Shown here: piece after piece, positions 8,779-17,955 of the stretch
Layout: each line of letters opens with the position of its first letter
How positions within the stretch are numbered: position 1 is the first letter of the stretch
NCBI RefSeq assembly: GCF_013394655.1
Contig: NZ_CP053351.1
Location: forward strand, 1,240,001 to 1,304,000
Source of the DNA: Winogradskyella schleiferi
GTDB taxonomy: Bacteria; Bacteroidota; Bacteroidia; Flavobacteriales; Flavobacteriaceae
Reading direction: 5' to 3'
DNA length: 64,000 bases
Program-made: the position numbers and the translations under genes
Notes under the pieces: generated by a model
The model's input: only the letters and a program-made list of their open reading frames with translations
What the model was told of the DNA's origin: nothing
Databases searched by the model: none

Positions 8779-10356
8779 ATGGACACTAACACAATTATGT
8801 ATATAGTTGGAGGCGGAATAGTAGGAGTAATACTAGGATATGTAATCGCTAAATCTTTAGAAAAAGGAAAGGCTTCTAAATTAATTGCGAATGCAGAAAA
8901 CGAATCCAAATCAATTATAAAACAAGCAAAGTCTGATGGTGAGTCCATCAAGAAAGATAAAATGCTTCAGGCAAAGGAGAAATTTATTGAGCTTAAAGCA
9001 GAGCACGAAAAAGTAATTTTTTCTCGTGACAAAAAAATGGCAGAAGCCGAAAAACGCATTAGGGACAAAGAATCCCAAGTTTCCACTGAGCTTAATAAGA
9101 CGAAAAAATCCAACCAGTCTTTAGAATCTAAAATAAAAGATTATGACTTTAGGTTGGAGCATCTTGAAAAGAAACAAGAAGAAGTAGAGAAAGCGCATAA
9201 AAGTCAAATAAAGCAATTAGAGGTCATTTCGTCTTTGTCTGCTGAAGAAGCCAAAGAACAATTAGTGGAATCGCTTAAAGAAGAAGCTAAAACCGATGCT
9301 CAAGTATTTATACAAGATCACTTGGAAGAGGCGAAATTAACAGCTCAGCAAGAAGCTAAGAAAATTATAATCAATACCATTCAGCGTATCGGTACAGAAG
9401 AAGCTGTTGATAACTGTGTGTCTGTTTTTAACATAGAATCTGATGATGTTAAAGGTAGAATTATCGGTAGGGAAGGAAGAAACATTAGAGCTATTGAAGC
9501 GGCAACAGGTGTTGAGATTATTGTAGATGATACACCAGAAGCCATTATCTTGTCTTGTTTTGATTCCGTACGACGTGAAATCGCGCGATTATCGTTACAT
9601 AAATTGGTAACCGATGGTAGAATACATCCTGCACGTATTGAAGAGATTGTTAGGAAAACAGAGAAACAAATAGAACAAGAAATTATCGAAGTTGGTAAGC
9701 GAACGGTTATCGATTTAGGAATTCATGGTTTACATCCTGAATTAATAAAGATGGTCGGTCGAATGAAATACCGTTCATCTTACGGACAGAACTTACTCCA
9801 ACACTCGCGTGAAGTCGCAAAACTTTGTGGTGTAATGGCTGCCGAATTAGGCTTAAACCCTAAGTTGGCTAAACGAGCAGGATTATTGCACGATATCGGA
9901 AAAGTACCATCGTCTGAAACTGACGTAGAAACACCTCACGCTATTTTAGGTATGCAATGGGCAGAAAAGCATGGTGAAAAACCAGAAGTTTGTAATGCGA
10001 TTGGAGCGCACCACGACGAAATTGAAATGACAACATTATTGTCACCAATAATCCAAGTGTGTGATGCTATTTCTGGAGCACGACCAGGCGCCAGACGACA
10101 AGTACTGGATTCTTACATACAACGTTTAAAGGATTTGGAAGATGTTGCCTTTGGTTTTGTAGGCGTAAAGAAAGCTTATGCCATACAAGCCGGTAGAGAA
10201 TTGCGAGTTATTGTAGAAAGTGAAAAAGTAACGGATGACAGAGCAGCCAGCTTATCTTTTGAGATTTCACAAAAAATTCAAACCGATATGACGTATCCTG
10301 GACAAGTAAAGGTTACGGTAATTAGAGAAACTAGAGCGGTTAATATTGCTAAATAA
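8779..10356 (+). CDS. rny: Ribonuclease Y
   Basis: Membrane-anchored endoribonuclease that starts mRNA decay. The 525-residue length is normal. In order: an N-terminal transmembrane helix (about residues 4-24, [19 protein letters not shown]); a long charged coiled coil (about 30-200); a KH RNA-binding domain with [20 protein letters not shown] (about 225-260); and the HD metal-dependent phosphohydrolase domain with LLHDIGKVP near residue 372. A strong terminator follows. The leader holds a small hairpin, and a TAGTTTTG box at 8685-8692 may be its -7 element, although no good -33 element is visible. Confidence 0.95.
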   Translation: MDTNTIMYIVGGGIVGVILGYVIAKSLEKGKASKLIANAENESKSIIKQAKSDGESIKKDKMLQAKEKFIELKAEHEKVIFSRDKKMAEAEKRIRDKESQVSTELNKTKKSNQSLESKIKDYDFRLEHLEKKQEEVEKAHKSQIKQLEVISSLSAEEAKEQLVESLKEEAKTDAQVFIQDHLEEAKLTAQQEAKKIIINTIQRIGTEEAVDNCVSVFNIESDDVKGRIIGREGRNIRAIEAATGVEIIVDDTPEAIILSCFDSVRREIARLSLHKLVTDGRIHPARIEEIVRKTEKQIEQEIIEVGKRTVIDLGIHGLHPELIKMVGRMKYRSSYGQNLLQHSREVAKLCGVMAAELGLNPKLAKRAGLLHDIGKVPSSETDVETPHAILGMQWAEKHGEKPEVCNAIGAHHDEIEMTTLLSPIIQVCDAISGARPGARRQVLDSYIQRLKDLEDVAFGFVGVKKAYAIQAGRELRVIVESEKVTDDRAASLSFEISQKIQTDMTYPGQVKVTVIRETRAVNIAK

Positions 10357-10381
10357 AATAACGAATATATTTATCATAACT

Positions 10382-10409
10382 AAAATCCGGTTTTATACCG
10401 GATTTTTTT
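10382..10409 (+). terminator. Terminator of rny
   Basis: Perfect stem AAAATCCGG/CCGGATTTT with a six-base loop, followed by a run of T residues, 25 bases after the rny stop codon. Confidence 0.85.
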
Positions 10410-10542
10410 ATGCCATTTTCTAATGATTATGAGGGTAGGATAAATAAAGTTAAATTTTTCTGAATTTTTATGATGACATATTTAATAGATGTCGATGTAT
10501 GTGTAATACGAACAATTAAATCGAACTATTAAATCAATTATT

Positions 10543-12216
10543 ATGAAAAAAATTAATTTCTTTTTGTCTGCAATTTTAGCATTGCAATTATGTTTTTTTG
10601 TCAGCTGTGACAAAGACAGTGAACCTTTTGAAGAAGAAGAGCAACCACAAAGTGAATTCGCACTAGGATGGAATGGACAAGATGATTTAGGTACTATTCC
10701 TACATCAACCAATTTTAGTTTCGGAAATTCCAGCTTGCCATCTTCGGTAGATCTTGTACCTAAATTTCCGCCAATAGGCAATCAAGGAAGTTATGGTACG
10801 TGTGTGTCGTGGGCAGTAGGTTATAATATTAAAACCGCTTTAAATGGAATGAGTAATGGATTGTCTTCTTCCCAATTAGCGTCTCCGTCCAATCAATTCA
10901 GTGCTAAAGACTTATTTACGGCCATTCCAGACAGCCAAAAAGGTACAGATTGTAACGGAACTAATTTTACAGAAGCGCTTGGCGTACTTCAGAACAGAGG
11001 TGTTGCTACTGCACAAACGGTACCTTATACAAATTTAGGAAACTGTTCTAGTAGCAATGTGCAATCAAGTTGGACAACTGAGGCGAGTCAAAATAAAATA
11101 CAGTATTGGAGAAAAATAGATGCGAGTATTCAGAGTATTAAGCAGAATTTGGTAAACAACGTACCTGTTATACTTGGTGCGAAATTAGCAGATAACTTTA
11201 TGAGCTGGAATAGTGACGTTGTTTTATCATCAAGCACCTCTTATAATAATGTCGGACAGCATGCTTATCATGCCATGGTCATTGCTGGTTATGATGATAA
11301 CAAAGGGGCAAATGGTGCCTTTAAAGTTATTAATTCTTGGGGTGATACTTGGGGCGATTTTGGATACATTTGGATAGATTATAACTATATGATGAATGAA
11401 TTTTGTACCAGTTATAACGGAGACAAACCTTTGTTTATAGCATCAGACCAAGAAGGTGGTGGCGATAACAATCCACCAGATGATGTCGATCCTGTTACTA
11501 CAGGTGTTGATTTAGCACCATGGGTTTTTGCGGATTATTCGAATTATAATTTTAGTGGTATTCCAACCGAAAGAGTGATTGATTTTAATATCTATAATAT
11601 TGGAAACCAAACCGCTTCTGCGAGTGACGACTGGTCTATCTATTACATTTATTTTAATGCATTCAACGCTAATGATTATGGTGTTATTTATTACGATGAA
11701 TTTAACACCTCAATTGCGCAGAACACGTACGATTGTCCAACTGCTGATAATTGTGTCTTTAACCTTGATATTCCTTCTGGTAACAGTTTTACACAAACAG
11801 CTTGGGGACAGGAAAGTCAGATAAGAACGTATTACATGCCAGAATTATCTGGGTATTATTATTTGGTACTTATTGCTGATGCAGAAGATAAATTTAACGA
11901 ACAAGATGAAATGAATAACCTGTTCTATACGACGTTAGATCCAAAATATTTTGATTACGGTTATAGTTCAAGACCATCTTCCCAACAAGGTGATGGAAGC
12001 CAGATCAGTCAGTTTAATTTTGCTAACAATCTTGAACCAAACCTACAGAACCTGAAGAAAAATGAGCGTCAAACTGCGGTTACGGACAACTTTAAAAATG
12101 CCTATACCCAAAAGGAAATTTTAGAGTTCATCAAAAAGGAAAAGAGAAATGGAAATATTGATAGTAAGATTGATGAGCATATCCAACGTACCAAGGATAA
12201 GTACTATGGTAATTAA
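10543..12216 (+). CDS. Papain-like (C1 family) cysteine peptidase, lipoprotein
   Basis: Exported lipoprotein peptidase of 557 residues. The N terminus has a lipobox ending LCFFVSC, so the mature protein starts at a lipidated Cys. The papain core is at about residues 65-290: Gln and the nucleophile in NQGSYGTCVSWA (Cys87), His243 in YHAMVIAGY, and Asn264 in VINSWGDTWGD, so the catalytic set is complete. After a linker (about 303-325) comes a beta-rich domain of about 150 residues resembling CARDB or Ig-like adhesion domains (VIDFNIYNIGNQTASASDDW). The C-terminal 50 residues are highly charged and Lys-rich. The next gene downstream also encodes a lipoprotein, with a hairpin between them. Natural substrate unknown. 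Confidence 0.88.
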   Translation: MKKINFFLSAILALQLCFFVSCDKDSEPFEEEEQPQSEFALGWNGQDDLGTIPTSTNFSFGNSSLPSSVDLVPKFPPIGNQGSYGTCVSWAVGYNIKTALNGMSNGLSSSQLASPSNQFSAKDLFTAIPDSQKGTDCNGTNFTEALGVLQNRGVATAQTVPYTNLGNCSSSNVQSSWTTEASQNKIQYWRKIDASIQSIKQNLVNNVPVILGAKLADNFMSWNSDVVLSSSTSYNNVGQHAYHAMVIAGYDDNKGANGAFKVINSWGDTWGDFGYIWIDYNYMMNEFCTSYNGDKPLFIASDQEGGGDNNPPDDVDPVTTGVDLAPWVFADYSNYNFSGIPTERVIDFNIYNIGNQTASASDDWSIYYIYFNAFNANDYGVIYYDEFNTSIAQNTYDCPTADNCVFNLDIPSGNSFTQTAWGQESQIRTYYMPELSGYYYLVLIADAEDKFNEQDEMNNLFYTTLDPKYFDYGYSSRPSSQQGDGSQISQFNFANNLEPNLQNLKKNERQTAVTDNFKNAYTQKEILEFIKKEKRNGNIDSKIDEHIQRTKDKYYGN

Positions 12217-12234
12217 GTTTTTATAATAAAGAAT

Positions 12235-12280
12235 GTTTCAAGCCTATGTACAATAATTTGTTGCGCATAGGCTTAGAAAC
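12235..12280 (+). terminator. Long hairpin between the two lipoprotein genes
   Basis: Stem of 14-15 bp: GTTTCAAGCCTATG pairs with CATAGGCTTAGAAAC, with one bulge. It sits 19 bases after the papain gene. No long T run follows, so it may be a weak terminator, an attenuating or processing hairpin between the two genes, or an mRNA-stabilising structure. Confidence 0.55.
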
Positions 12281-12311
12281 TTCATCTTAAAATAATACTA
12301 AATACAAACAC

Positions 12312-13196
12312 ATGAAACATTTCATTTTGGCATTGGTTGCTTTGGTTCAATTATCTTGCGCAACCCAAAATTCTTCAAGCAACGAAGATAAAAGCATAAA
12401 AAAAATAATACTATCAGATGAGCCAGTTTACGTTGAGAATAAAACGATTGATGAGCCCATAGATTTTACGTCGTATTTTGAGACACATCAAATTAGTGAA
12501 GGTGTTTATCAAGTCGATATAAAATCGGGTGTTACGTTTAAAAAATGCGTTTTTAAAAAGCCAGTAAGTGCTTTTAGAAAAATGGACAATGGAAGTATTG
12601 TCTTAACTTCTTTTCAGGGAAACGTCACTTTTATTGATTGTTTTTTCGAAGAGGACGTGAATTTTAGAGGAAGTAGTATTAACGGTAGAATAGATTTTAC
12701 AGGAACAACGTTTGATAAGAGTGCTAATTTTGAAGAATTAAATTGTCATGAAAATGCATTTTTCAATAAATGTATTTTTGAAGGATCCTTGCGGTTTCAA
12801 AATGCATTTTTTAATCAAAAGGCCAATTTTATGAGTGCTGAGTTTTATGACTCCACCAGTTTTCAAAATAGCTTGTTTAATTCCGAATTACAATTCAGTG
12901 CTGCGAAGTTTTTTAAATACACTGATTTCGCATTGATTGACTGCAGAGGTAAAGTGCTTTTTAATTATACTGAGTTTAGGTATAAAGCAGATTTTAGCCA
13001 TTCTATATTTGTTCAGGATTTTGATTTTGTCAACACAAAGAACCATACGACGAGTTTTAACAACTGTAGATTCTTGGGAAAAGTAAGATTTAATAATTTG
13101 GAAGTTATATCCGCTTTTAGTTTAAAGGATAGTTACTTCATGTTGGACACTCCAAAAATTGATATTGATTCAGAAAAACTGATGTTTTCAAAATAA
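12312..13196 (+). CDS. Pentapeptide-repeat-like lipoprotein
   Basis: A 294-residue lipoprotein with a lipobox in VQLSCATQ. From about residue 70 the sequence shows repeated five-residue units with Phe or Leu at the centre (CFFEEDVNFRGSSINGRIDF, then KCIFEGSLRF, FNQKANF, EFYDSTSF), the pattern of a right-handed quadrilateral pentapeptide beta-helix. Such folds act as binding or structural surfaces and have no catalytic site of their own. About 20 units are present, with many Cys-Xaa-Phe turns. It follows the papain lipoprotein on the same strand, but I cannot say whether the two work together. Function unknown. Confidence 0.75.
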   Translation: MKHFILALVALVQLSCATQNSSSNEDKSIKKIILSDEPVYVENKTIDEPIDFTSYFETHQISEGVYQVDIKSGVTFKKCVFKKPVSAFRKMDNGSIVLTSFQGNVTFIDCFFEEDVNFRGSSINGRIDFTGTTFDKSANFEELNCHENAFFNKCIFEGSLRFQNAFFNQKANFMSAEFYDSTSFQNSLFNSELQFSAAKFFKYTDFALIDCRGKVLFNYTEFRYKADFSHSIFVQDFDFVNTKNHTTSFNNCRFLGKVRFNNLEVISAFSLKDSYFMLDTPKIDIDSEKLMFSK

Positions 13197-13266
13197 ATCC
13201 AAACCAGCAATAGGCAATGCACTTTTCTTTAAAAATTTTACTGAACACTGTACACTTAACCCAACA

Positions 13267-14175
13267 CTACTTCCTCGGATGAAATTTATTCAACACCTCA
13301 CTTAAATGAGAACGATCGACGTGCATATAGATTTCTGTTGTTGTTATGCTTTCATGGCCAAGCATCATTTGTATAGCTCTCAGATCTGCACCGTTTTCCA
13401 GTAAATGTGTCGCAAATGAATGCCTAAAGGTATGTGGCGAAACGGTTTTCTTAAGCCCAGTTTTGTCAACTAAGGTTTTTATGATGGTAAAAATCATAGC
13501 GCGTGTCAGTTTTTTACCTTTGTAATTTAAGAAAAGAACATCTTTAGAATCGGGATGCACTTCTATATGGTTTCTAATGTCGATCCAGATCTTTATGTAG
13601 TTTTGGGTAGATTTTCCAATGGGCACGAAACGCTGTTTATCTCCTTTGCCTGTAACTTTTATAAAACCTTCTTCAAAAAACAAATCCGATATTTTTAGTT
13701 CTATAAGCTCACTCACACGCAAACCACAACTGTATAAGGTTTCAATAATAGCTCTGTTTCGTTCGCCAAGGTTCACACCGTTGTATTGGTAACTTAAATC
13801 AATAGCATTAATTAAGTTGTCTATATCCTTTATAGATAATGTATCAGGTAATTTTCTTCCTATTCTCGGAGACTCTATTAAATCCAGTGGATTAGTGGTT
13901 CTGTAGTTTTCAAAAATGAGATAGTCGAAAAAATTTCGCAAACCAGAAATCAATCGTGCTTGTGACCTTGGATTTATGGATTTGGAAACTGAATAAATAA
14001 AATCTTTAACAATGGTATGATCAATGGAAATGGGAGATGCATTTATTTGATGTTCTTCAACATATAACATTAGTTTTTTGATGTCATAGCTATAGTTTAC
14101 AATGGAGTTTTTAGATAAACCACGCTCTATTTGAAGATAGTGTTTATAATCTGCTAATGCTAGTGCCCATTTCAT
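13267..14175 (-). CDS. xerD: Tyrosine recombinase XerD
   Basis: Site-specific recombinase that resolves chromosome dimers at dif with its Xer partner. Length is 302 residues (family about 298). The N-terminal SAM-like core-binding domain (about 1-90) precedes the catalytic domain, with the conserved Arg in SCGLRVSEL (about 150), HTFRHSFATHLL (His248, Arg251), the LGH motif, and the nucleophile Tyr283 in EIYMHV. This is the housekeeping enzyme rather than a phage integrase: there is no att site or phage gene nearby, and aroQ lies close by as in many flavobacteria. A good promoter lies 30 bases before the ATG. Confidence 0.92.
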   Translation of the reverse strand: MKWALALADYKHYLQIERGLSKNSIVNYSYDIKKLMLYVEEHQINASPISIDHTIVKDFIYSVSKSINPRSQARLISGLRNFFDYLIFENYRTTNPLDLIESPRIGRKLPDTLSIKDIDNLINAIDLSYQYNGVNLGERNRAIIETLYSCGLRVSELIELKISDLFFEEGFIKVTGKGDKQRFVPIGKSTQNYIKIWIDIRNHIEVHPDSKDVLFLNYKGKKLTRAMIFTIIKTLVDKTGLKKTVSPHTFRHSFATHLLENGADLRAIQMMLGHESITTTEIYMHVDRSHLSEVLNKFHPRK

Positions 14176-14204
14176 GGTTAAAAATAACGAATTATTGGTT
14201 GAAT

Positions 14205-14234
14205 CAAAGATAGAAACATAATACAGTTCCTCAA
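14205..14234 (-). promoter_or_regulatory. Bacteroidetes-type promoter for xerD
   Basis: On the minus strand, TTG (14234-14232), 19 bases, then TATCTTTG (14212-14205). This fits the TTG/TAnnTTTG consensus, and the -7 box is 30 bases before the xerD ATG. Confidence 0.6.
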
Positions 14235-14393
14235 GAGTATAGCGTTTTTGTTAATAACTTAAATTGTAAAGTACTGGTAGTCATTATTATATATTTAATT
14301 GTGTATAAGATTGTTAATAACTATGTAGGAAAATTTTATTTTTTGAAAAAAAAGACTTTAGTTTGTATTAATCAATTTTAAAACTTAAATATT

Positions 14394-15020
14394 ATGAAAA
14401 AATTATTATTATGTGCCGCAGTTGCGGTTTTTGCATTTACGAACGTAAATGCACAGGAAGTTAAATTTGGAGCTAAAGCTGGTGTTAATTTCGCATCTAT
14501 TACTGGAGACGGGACAGATGACGTTAAATCACGAATATCTTTCCATGTTGGCGGTGTAGCAGAAATTATGATTTCTGAAAACTTTTCAGTCCAACCGGAA
14601 TTATTATATACTTCTATAGGAGCTAAAGATGAGTATTCTGAAAGTTTTGCTGGAGAAACGGTCGAATTTAAAGAAGTTTATAAGCTAGATTATATTAGTT
14701 TGCCTATTATGGCAAAATAATATGTAGTAGAAGGTTTTAGTATAGAAGCCGGTCCTCAAATAGGTGTTTTAGTATCGGCAAAAGTAGATGGAGAGGCTAG
14801 TTTTAATGGAGAAACGGAATCTGAAGAAGTTGATATTAAAGATGAAACAAAAGGTATTGATTTTGGTGTTGGATTTGGTTTAGGTTATAAAATGGAGAGC
14901 GGATTAAATTTTGCGGCACGTTATAACTTGGGGCTTTCAAATATTTATGATGGTGAAGGATCAGATGATTTTAAAAATAAAAACAGCGTTATTCAAGTTT
15001 CAGTTGGATTTATGTTCTAA
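14394..15020 (+). pseudogene. Outer-membrane beta-barrel (porin family) gene interrupted by an in-frame TAA
   Basis: The frame starting MKKLLLCAAVAVFAFTNVNA has a clear signal peptide and then the beta-barrel pattern of the PorT/OmpA-like outer-membrane family (VKFGAKAGVNFASITG). After codon 108 (ISLPIMAK) a TAA at 14718-14720 stops translation. The same frame then continues open for another 100 codons (YVVEGFSIEAGPQIGVLVSA and onward), ending in the expected C-terminal strand VIQVSVGFMF and a TAA at 15018-15020, just before a terminator. Total length would be 208 residues, normal for the family. The codon before YVV would be Tyr in relatives, so a single change TAT or TAC to TAA explains the break. 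It could be a true nonsense mutation, a base-call error, or readthrough. Confidence 0.8.
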
Positions 15021-15041
15021 CTTTAAGTAAATAAAAAATTT

Positions 15042-15070
15042 AAAAACCGAGGCAAACGCTTCGGTTTTTT
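15042..15070 (+). terminator. Terminator after the interrupted barrel gene
   Basis: Stem AAAACCGA/TCGGTTTT with a short loop, followed by T residues, 22 bases after the distal stop codon at 15020. Its place supports the view that the gene runs to 15020. Confidence 0.8.
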
Positions 15071-15189
15071 AATGCTCATATTTTAATACATTTAATACAT
15101 GACCCGAACGAAAAGCAAAACCATTATATTTATACCCATGTTTCATGAACGAACTGCTCATGGCATTGATAAGCTTTAAAAACGAAAAC

Positions 15190-15612
15190 ATGAAAAAACT
15201 GATTATCATCAATGGCCCGAATCTCAACTTATTGGGCAAGCGCGAAACCAATATATATGGAAATTTAACTTTTACGGAGTTTTTCGATGCCATAGTTAAG
15301 AAATATCCGAATGTTTCCCTTGAGCATTTTCAGTCTAATATCGAAGGGGAGCTTATTGATAAAATCCAAGAAGTTGGATTCTCTTATGATGGTGTTATTC
15401 TAAATGCAGCGGCTTACACACATACTTCTGTTGGCATAGGTGATGCAGTTAAAGCTGTTACAACCCCTGTTGTAGAAGTTCATATTTCCAATACCTTTTC
15501 AAGAGAAAAATTTAGGCATAAATCATTTATTTCTCCAAATGCTAGAGGCGTAATATTGGGTTTTGGTTTGCAGAGTTATGAATTGGCGATTCAAAGTTTT
15601 TTATCATCCTAG
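15190..15612 (+). CDS. aroQ: 3-dehydroquinate dehydratase, type II
   Basis: Third step of the shikimate pathway: 3-dehydroquinate to 3-dehydroshikimate by anti elimination. The 140-residue length fits type II enzymes. The start motif IIINGPNLNLLGKRE and the catalytic Tyr23 in TNIYG are present, followed by NAAAYTHTSVGIGDAV and EVHISNTFSRE with the active-site His and Arg. I chose the ATG at 15190 because MKKLIIINGPNL is the usual N terminus; an in-frame ATG at 15145 would add 15 unlikely residues. Confidence 0.94.
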   Translation: MKKLIIINGPNLNLLGKRETNIYGNLTFTEFFDAIVKKYPNVSLEHFQSNIEGELIDKIQEVGFSYDGVILNAAAYTHTSVGIGDAVKAVTTPVVEVHISNTFSREKFRHKSFISPNARGVILGFGLQSYELAIQSFLSS

Positions 15613-15701
15613 TCATCTTAAATCATATGGTCTCAGCCCAAACTTAAGGAAGGAACTCTTACTCGGATAAATAATAAAAGTGTAAATAGGTCAATTATAA
15701 T

Positions 15702-16187
15702 ATGAAGAAATTTAGTCAAGTTTTTTTGATTCTTATAACTATTTGCGGCTCATTTAATTCACAAGCCCAAACAACCGACCTTGGTGTTAAAGCCGGACTT
15801 AATTTAACCTTTTTCAAAGTTAATGAAGGGATTTTTGGAGAAGATCCAAATGTGGAAACAGGGTATTATATAGGTTGCTTTGTCGATTTTAAAATGACAA
15901 ATAATTTGCATTTTCAGCCCGAATTACTATATATCAGTCTTGGCGATTTTGACTTTTTGAATGCGCCCATATATATAAAGTATAATATCAGCCACAATTT
16001 TAATATCCTCCTTGGTCCAAGTTTGAATTATTTTTTTGATTTTTTTAATGTCAAGCTTAAAATACGAGCAGATTTGGCGTTTGCCTATAATCTATCTTCG
16101 AGTTTAGATTTACATATGAAATACACCTTAGGATTTGAAGTGATTTCTCCAAATGGCATATTTCTCGGTATGGGCTATAAATTGTAA
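15702..16187 (+). CDS. Small outer-membrane beta-barrel protein (porin family)
   Basis: A 161-residue exported protein. A signal peptide ends near NSQAQTTD, and the following sequence shows alternating hydrophobic strands typical of small outer-membrane barrels (LGVKAGLNLTFF, LHFQPELLYISLG, GIFLGMGYKL at the end). It resembles the interrupted barrel gene at 14394 (both have the motifs GVKAGLN/GAKAGVN and FxxQPELLY) but is shorter by about four strands. The two are probably distant paralogues. No function is known. Confidence 0.78.
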   Translation: MKKFSQVFLILITICGSFNSQAQTTDLGVKAGLNLTFFKVNEGIFGEDPNVETGYYIGCFVDFKMTNNLHFQPELLYISLGDFDFLNAPIYIKYNISHNFNILLGPSLNYFFDFFNVKLKIRADLAFAYNLSSSLDLHMKYTLGFEVISPNGIFLGMGYKL

Positions 16188-16188
16188 T

Positions 16189-16223
16189 AAAAAAATGCGA
16201 TCCAAATCTGAATCGCATTTTTT
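16189..16223. terminator. Bidirectional terminator between the barrel gene and lpdA
   Basis: Stem AAAAATGCGAT/ATCGCATTTTT with A and T runs on both sides, between two convergent genes, so it can work on both strands. Confidence 0.85.
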
Positions 16224-16247
16224 GATATTTTACTTCTAGCTTCTAGC

Positions 16248-17624
16248 TTAAAGATGTATAACCTCATCATAAGCCGCAGCAACAGCTTCCATTACCGCCT
16301 CACTCATGGTTGGATGCGGATGTACTGCTTTTAAGACTTCATGTCCAGTGGTTTCTAATTTTCGACCTAAAACAGCTTCGGCAATCATATCGGTAACACC
16401 AGCACCAATCATGTGGCAACCTAACCATTCGCCATATTTAGCGTCAAAAATCACTTTTACAAAACCGTCTTTTGCGCCACTAGCACTTGCTTTTCCAGAT
16501 GCCGAAAACGGAAATTTACCAACTTTTATATCTAAACCTTTGGCTTTAGCCTGTTCTTCCGTTAAACCGACTGAAGCAATTTCCGGAGAACAATAGGTAC
16601 AACCTGGAATGTTTCCATAATCCAAAGCTTCCACATGTTGACCTGCAATTTTCTCTACGCAAAGTATTCCTTCAGCAGAAGCCACGTGAGCTAAAGCTTG
16701 TCCAGGTGTAACATCTCCAATGGCATAATAACCAGGAATGTTGGTTTGGTAAAAATCGTTAACCAAAATTTTATCTCTGTCAACAGCAATACCAACATCT
16801 TCTAAGCCAATATTTTCGATATTAGATTTAATACCAACAGCAGATAATACAATATCGGCTTCTAGTATTTCTTCTCCTTTTTTAGTTTTTACCGTAGCTT
16901 TTACTCCTTTTCCAGAGGTGTCAACAGATGTGACTTCTGCAGATGTCATGATTTTAATTCCAGATTTTTTAAAACTACGTTCTAATTGTTTAGACACTTC
17001 ATCATCTTCAACAGGCACAATTTTGTCTAAGAACTCTACTATTGTAACTTCAGTTCCTAACGAATTATAGAAATAAGCAAATTCAACACCAATGGCTCCA
17101 GAACCCACAACAATCATTTTCTTTGGTTGCGTTTCTAAACTCATGGCTTTTCTGTAACCAATCACTTTTTTACCATCTTGCGGTAAACTCGGTAATTCAC
17201 GTGAGCGTGCTCCTGTCGCTATTATAATATGGTCTGCAGAATATTCTTTGCCGTCAACATCAATTTTCTTACCAGTTTTCAATTTTCCGAAACCTTCTAT
17301 GACATCGATTTTATTTTTCTTCATTAAAAACTTAACACCACCACTCATACCTTCTGCCACACCACGACTACGCTTTATAATCGCATCAAAATCATACTCT
17401 GGATCTTTCACTTTTAGCCCGTAATCTTCAGCATGTTTAAGGTATTCAAAAACTTGAGCAGATTTTAAAAGGGCTTTGGTTGGAATACAACCCCAATTTA
17501 AGCATACGCCACCAAGACTTTCCTTTTCTACAACAGCAGTTTTAAATCCTAATTGTGATGCTCTAATTGCAGTTACGTAGCCTCCAGGACCACTTCCTAA
17601 TACTATAATATCGTATTTACTCAT
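16248..17624 (-). CDS. lpdA: Dihydrolipoyl dehydrogenase (E3)
   Basis: FAD flavoenzyme that reoxidises dihydrolipoamide in the 2-oxoacid dehydrogenase and glycine cleavage complexes. Its 458 residues contain the FAD-binding GSGPGGYVTAIRA, the redox disulfide in GGVCLNWGCIPTK (Cys41, Cys46), the NAD-binding VVGSGAIGVEFA, and the C-terminal catalytic His-Glu pair in HPHPTMSEAV (His437, Glu442). All key residues are intact. It stands alone, without E1 or E2 genes. A TATTTTTG box on the minus strand at 17666-17659 may be its -7 element, but no clear -33 partner is visible. Confidence 0.94.
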   Translation of the reverse strand: MSKYDIIVLGSGPGGYVTAIRASQLGFKTAVVEKESLGGVCLNWGCIPTKALLKSAQVFEYLKHAEDYGLKVKDPEYDFDAIIKRSRGVAEGMSGGVKFLMKKNKIDVIEGFGKLKTGKKIDVDGKEYSADHIIIATGARSRELPSLPQDGKKVIGYRKAMSLETQPKKMIVVGSGAIGVEFAYFYNSLGTEVTIVEFLDKIVPVEDDEVSKQLERSFKKSGIKIMTSAEVTSVDTSGKGVKATVKTKKGEEILEADIVLSAVGIKSNIENIGLEDVGIAVDRDKILVNDFYQTNIPGYYAIGDVTPGQALAHVASAEGILCVEKIAGQHVEALDYGNIPGCTYCSPEIASVGLTEEQAKAKGLDIKVGKFPFSASGKASASGAKDGFVKVIFDAKYGEWLGCHMIGAGVTDMIAEAVLGRKLETTGHEVLKAVHPHPTMSEAVMEAVAAAYDEVIHL

Positions 17625-17955
17625 GAATAAGGTGTTTTTAGTTGAATTTTTGAAGTTACAAAAATATGAAATTCAATTCACATTAATGACCTTAGAAAAA
17701 GCAAATCTATAAATTGGATTAGCGTAAAATGCATTTCTAAGTTTCAATTTGAAATTGAAACCAATGACTTCTGAAATATCAATTCCTACACTAAAATTCT
17801 ATTTCCAATGCATCGCAATTATCTAAATCAGCAAATGAACAAATGTTAAATTTGATTGCGTCAAGAACGCTGGTAATTTCATGGTATATTGCTATCAGAA
17901 CAGGTTATATAAAAGTTATTAACCTAAACCAATTAAAAATCAAATATATTTTATA
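17625..17955. other. 331-bp divergent region with a 21-bp palindrome
   Basis: Spacer between divergent lpdA and an acidic-lipoprotein gene. It contains a possible lpdA -7 box (17659-17666) and a striking palindrome at 17741-17761 (arms GTTTCAATTT and AAATTGAAAC around one G). No ORF or RNA gene was recognised. Confidence 0.55.
17741..17761. promoter_or_regulatory. 21-bp near-perfect palindrome, possible operator
   Basis: Arms GTTTCAATTT and AAATTGAAAC are exact reverse complements separated by a single G. The size and symmetry suit a site for a dimeric transcription factor. It lies 117 bases upstream of lpdA and 195 upstream of the acidic lipoprotein gene. The bound factor is unknown. Confidence 0.4.

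Noticed and set aside
13267-14175. Tyrosine recombinase as the integrase of a mobile island
   Set aside because: It matches the chromosomal XerD in length and motifs. No phage or transfer genes, tRNA target or direct repeats are near.
15145-15189. Upstream ATG giving a longer AroQ
   Set aside because: The added 15 residues are absent from the usual AroQ N terminus, while MKKLIIINGPNL from 15190 fits exactly.
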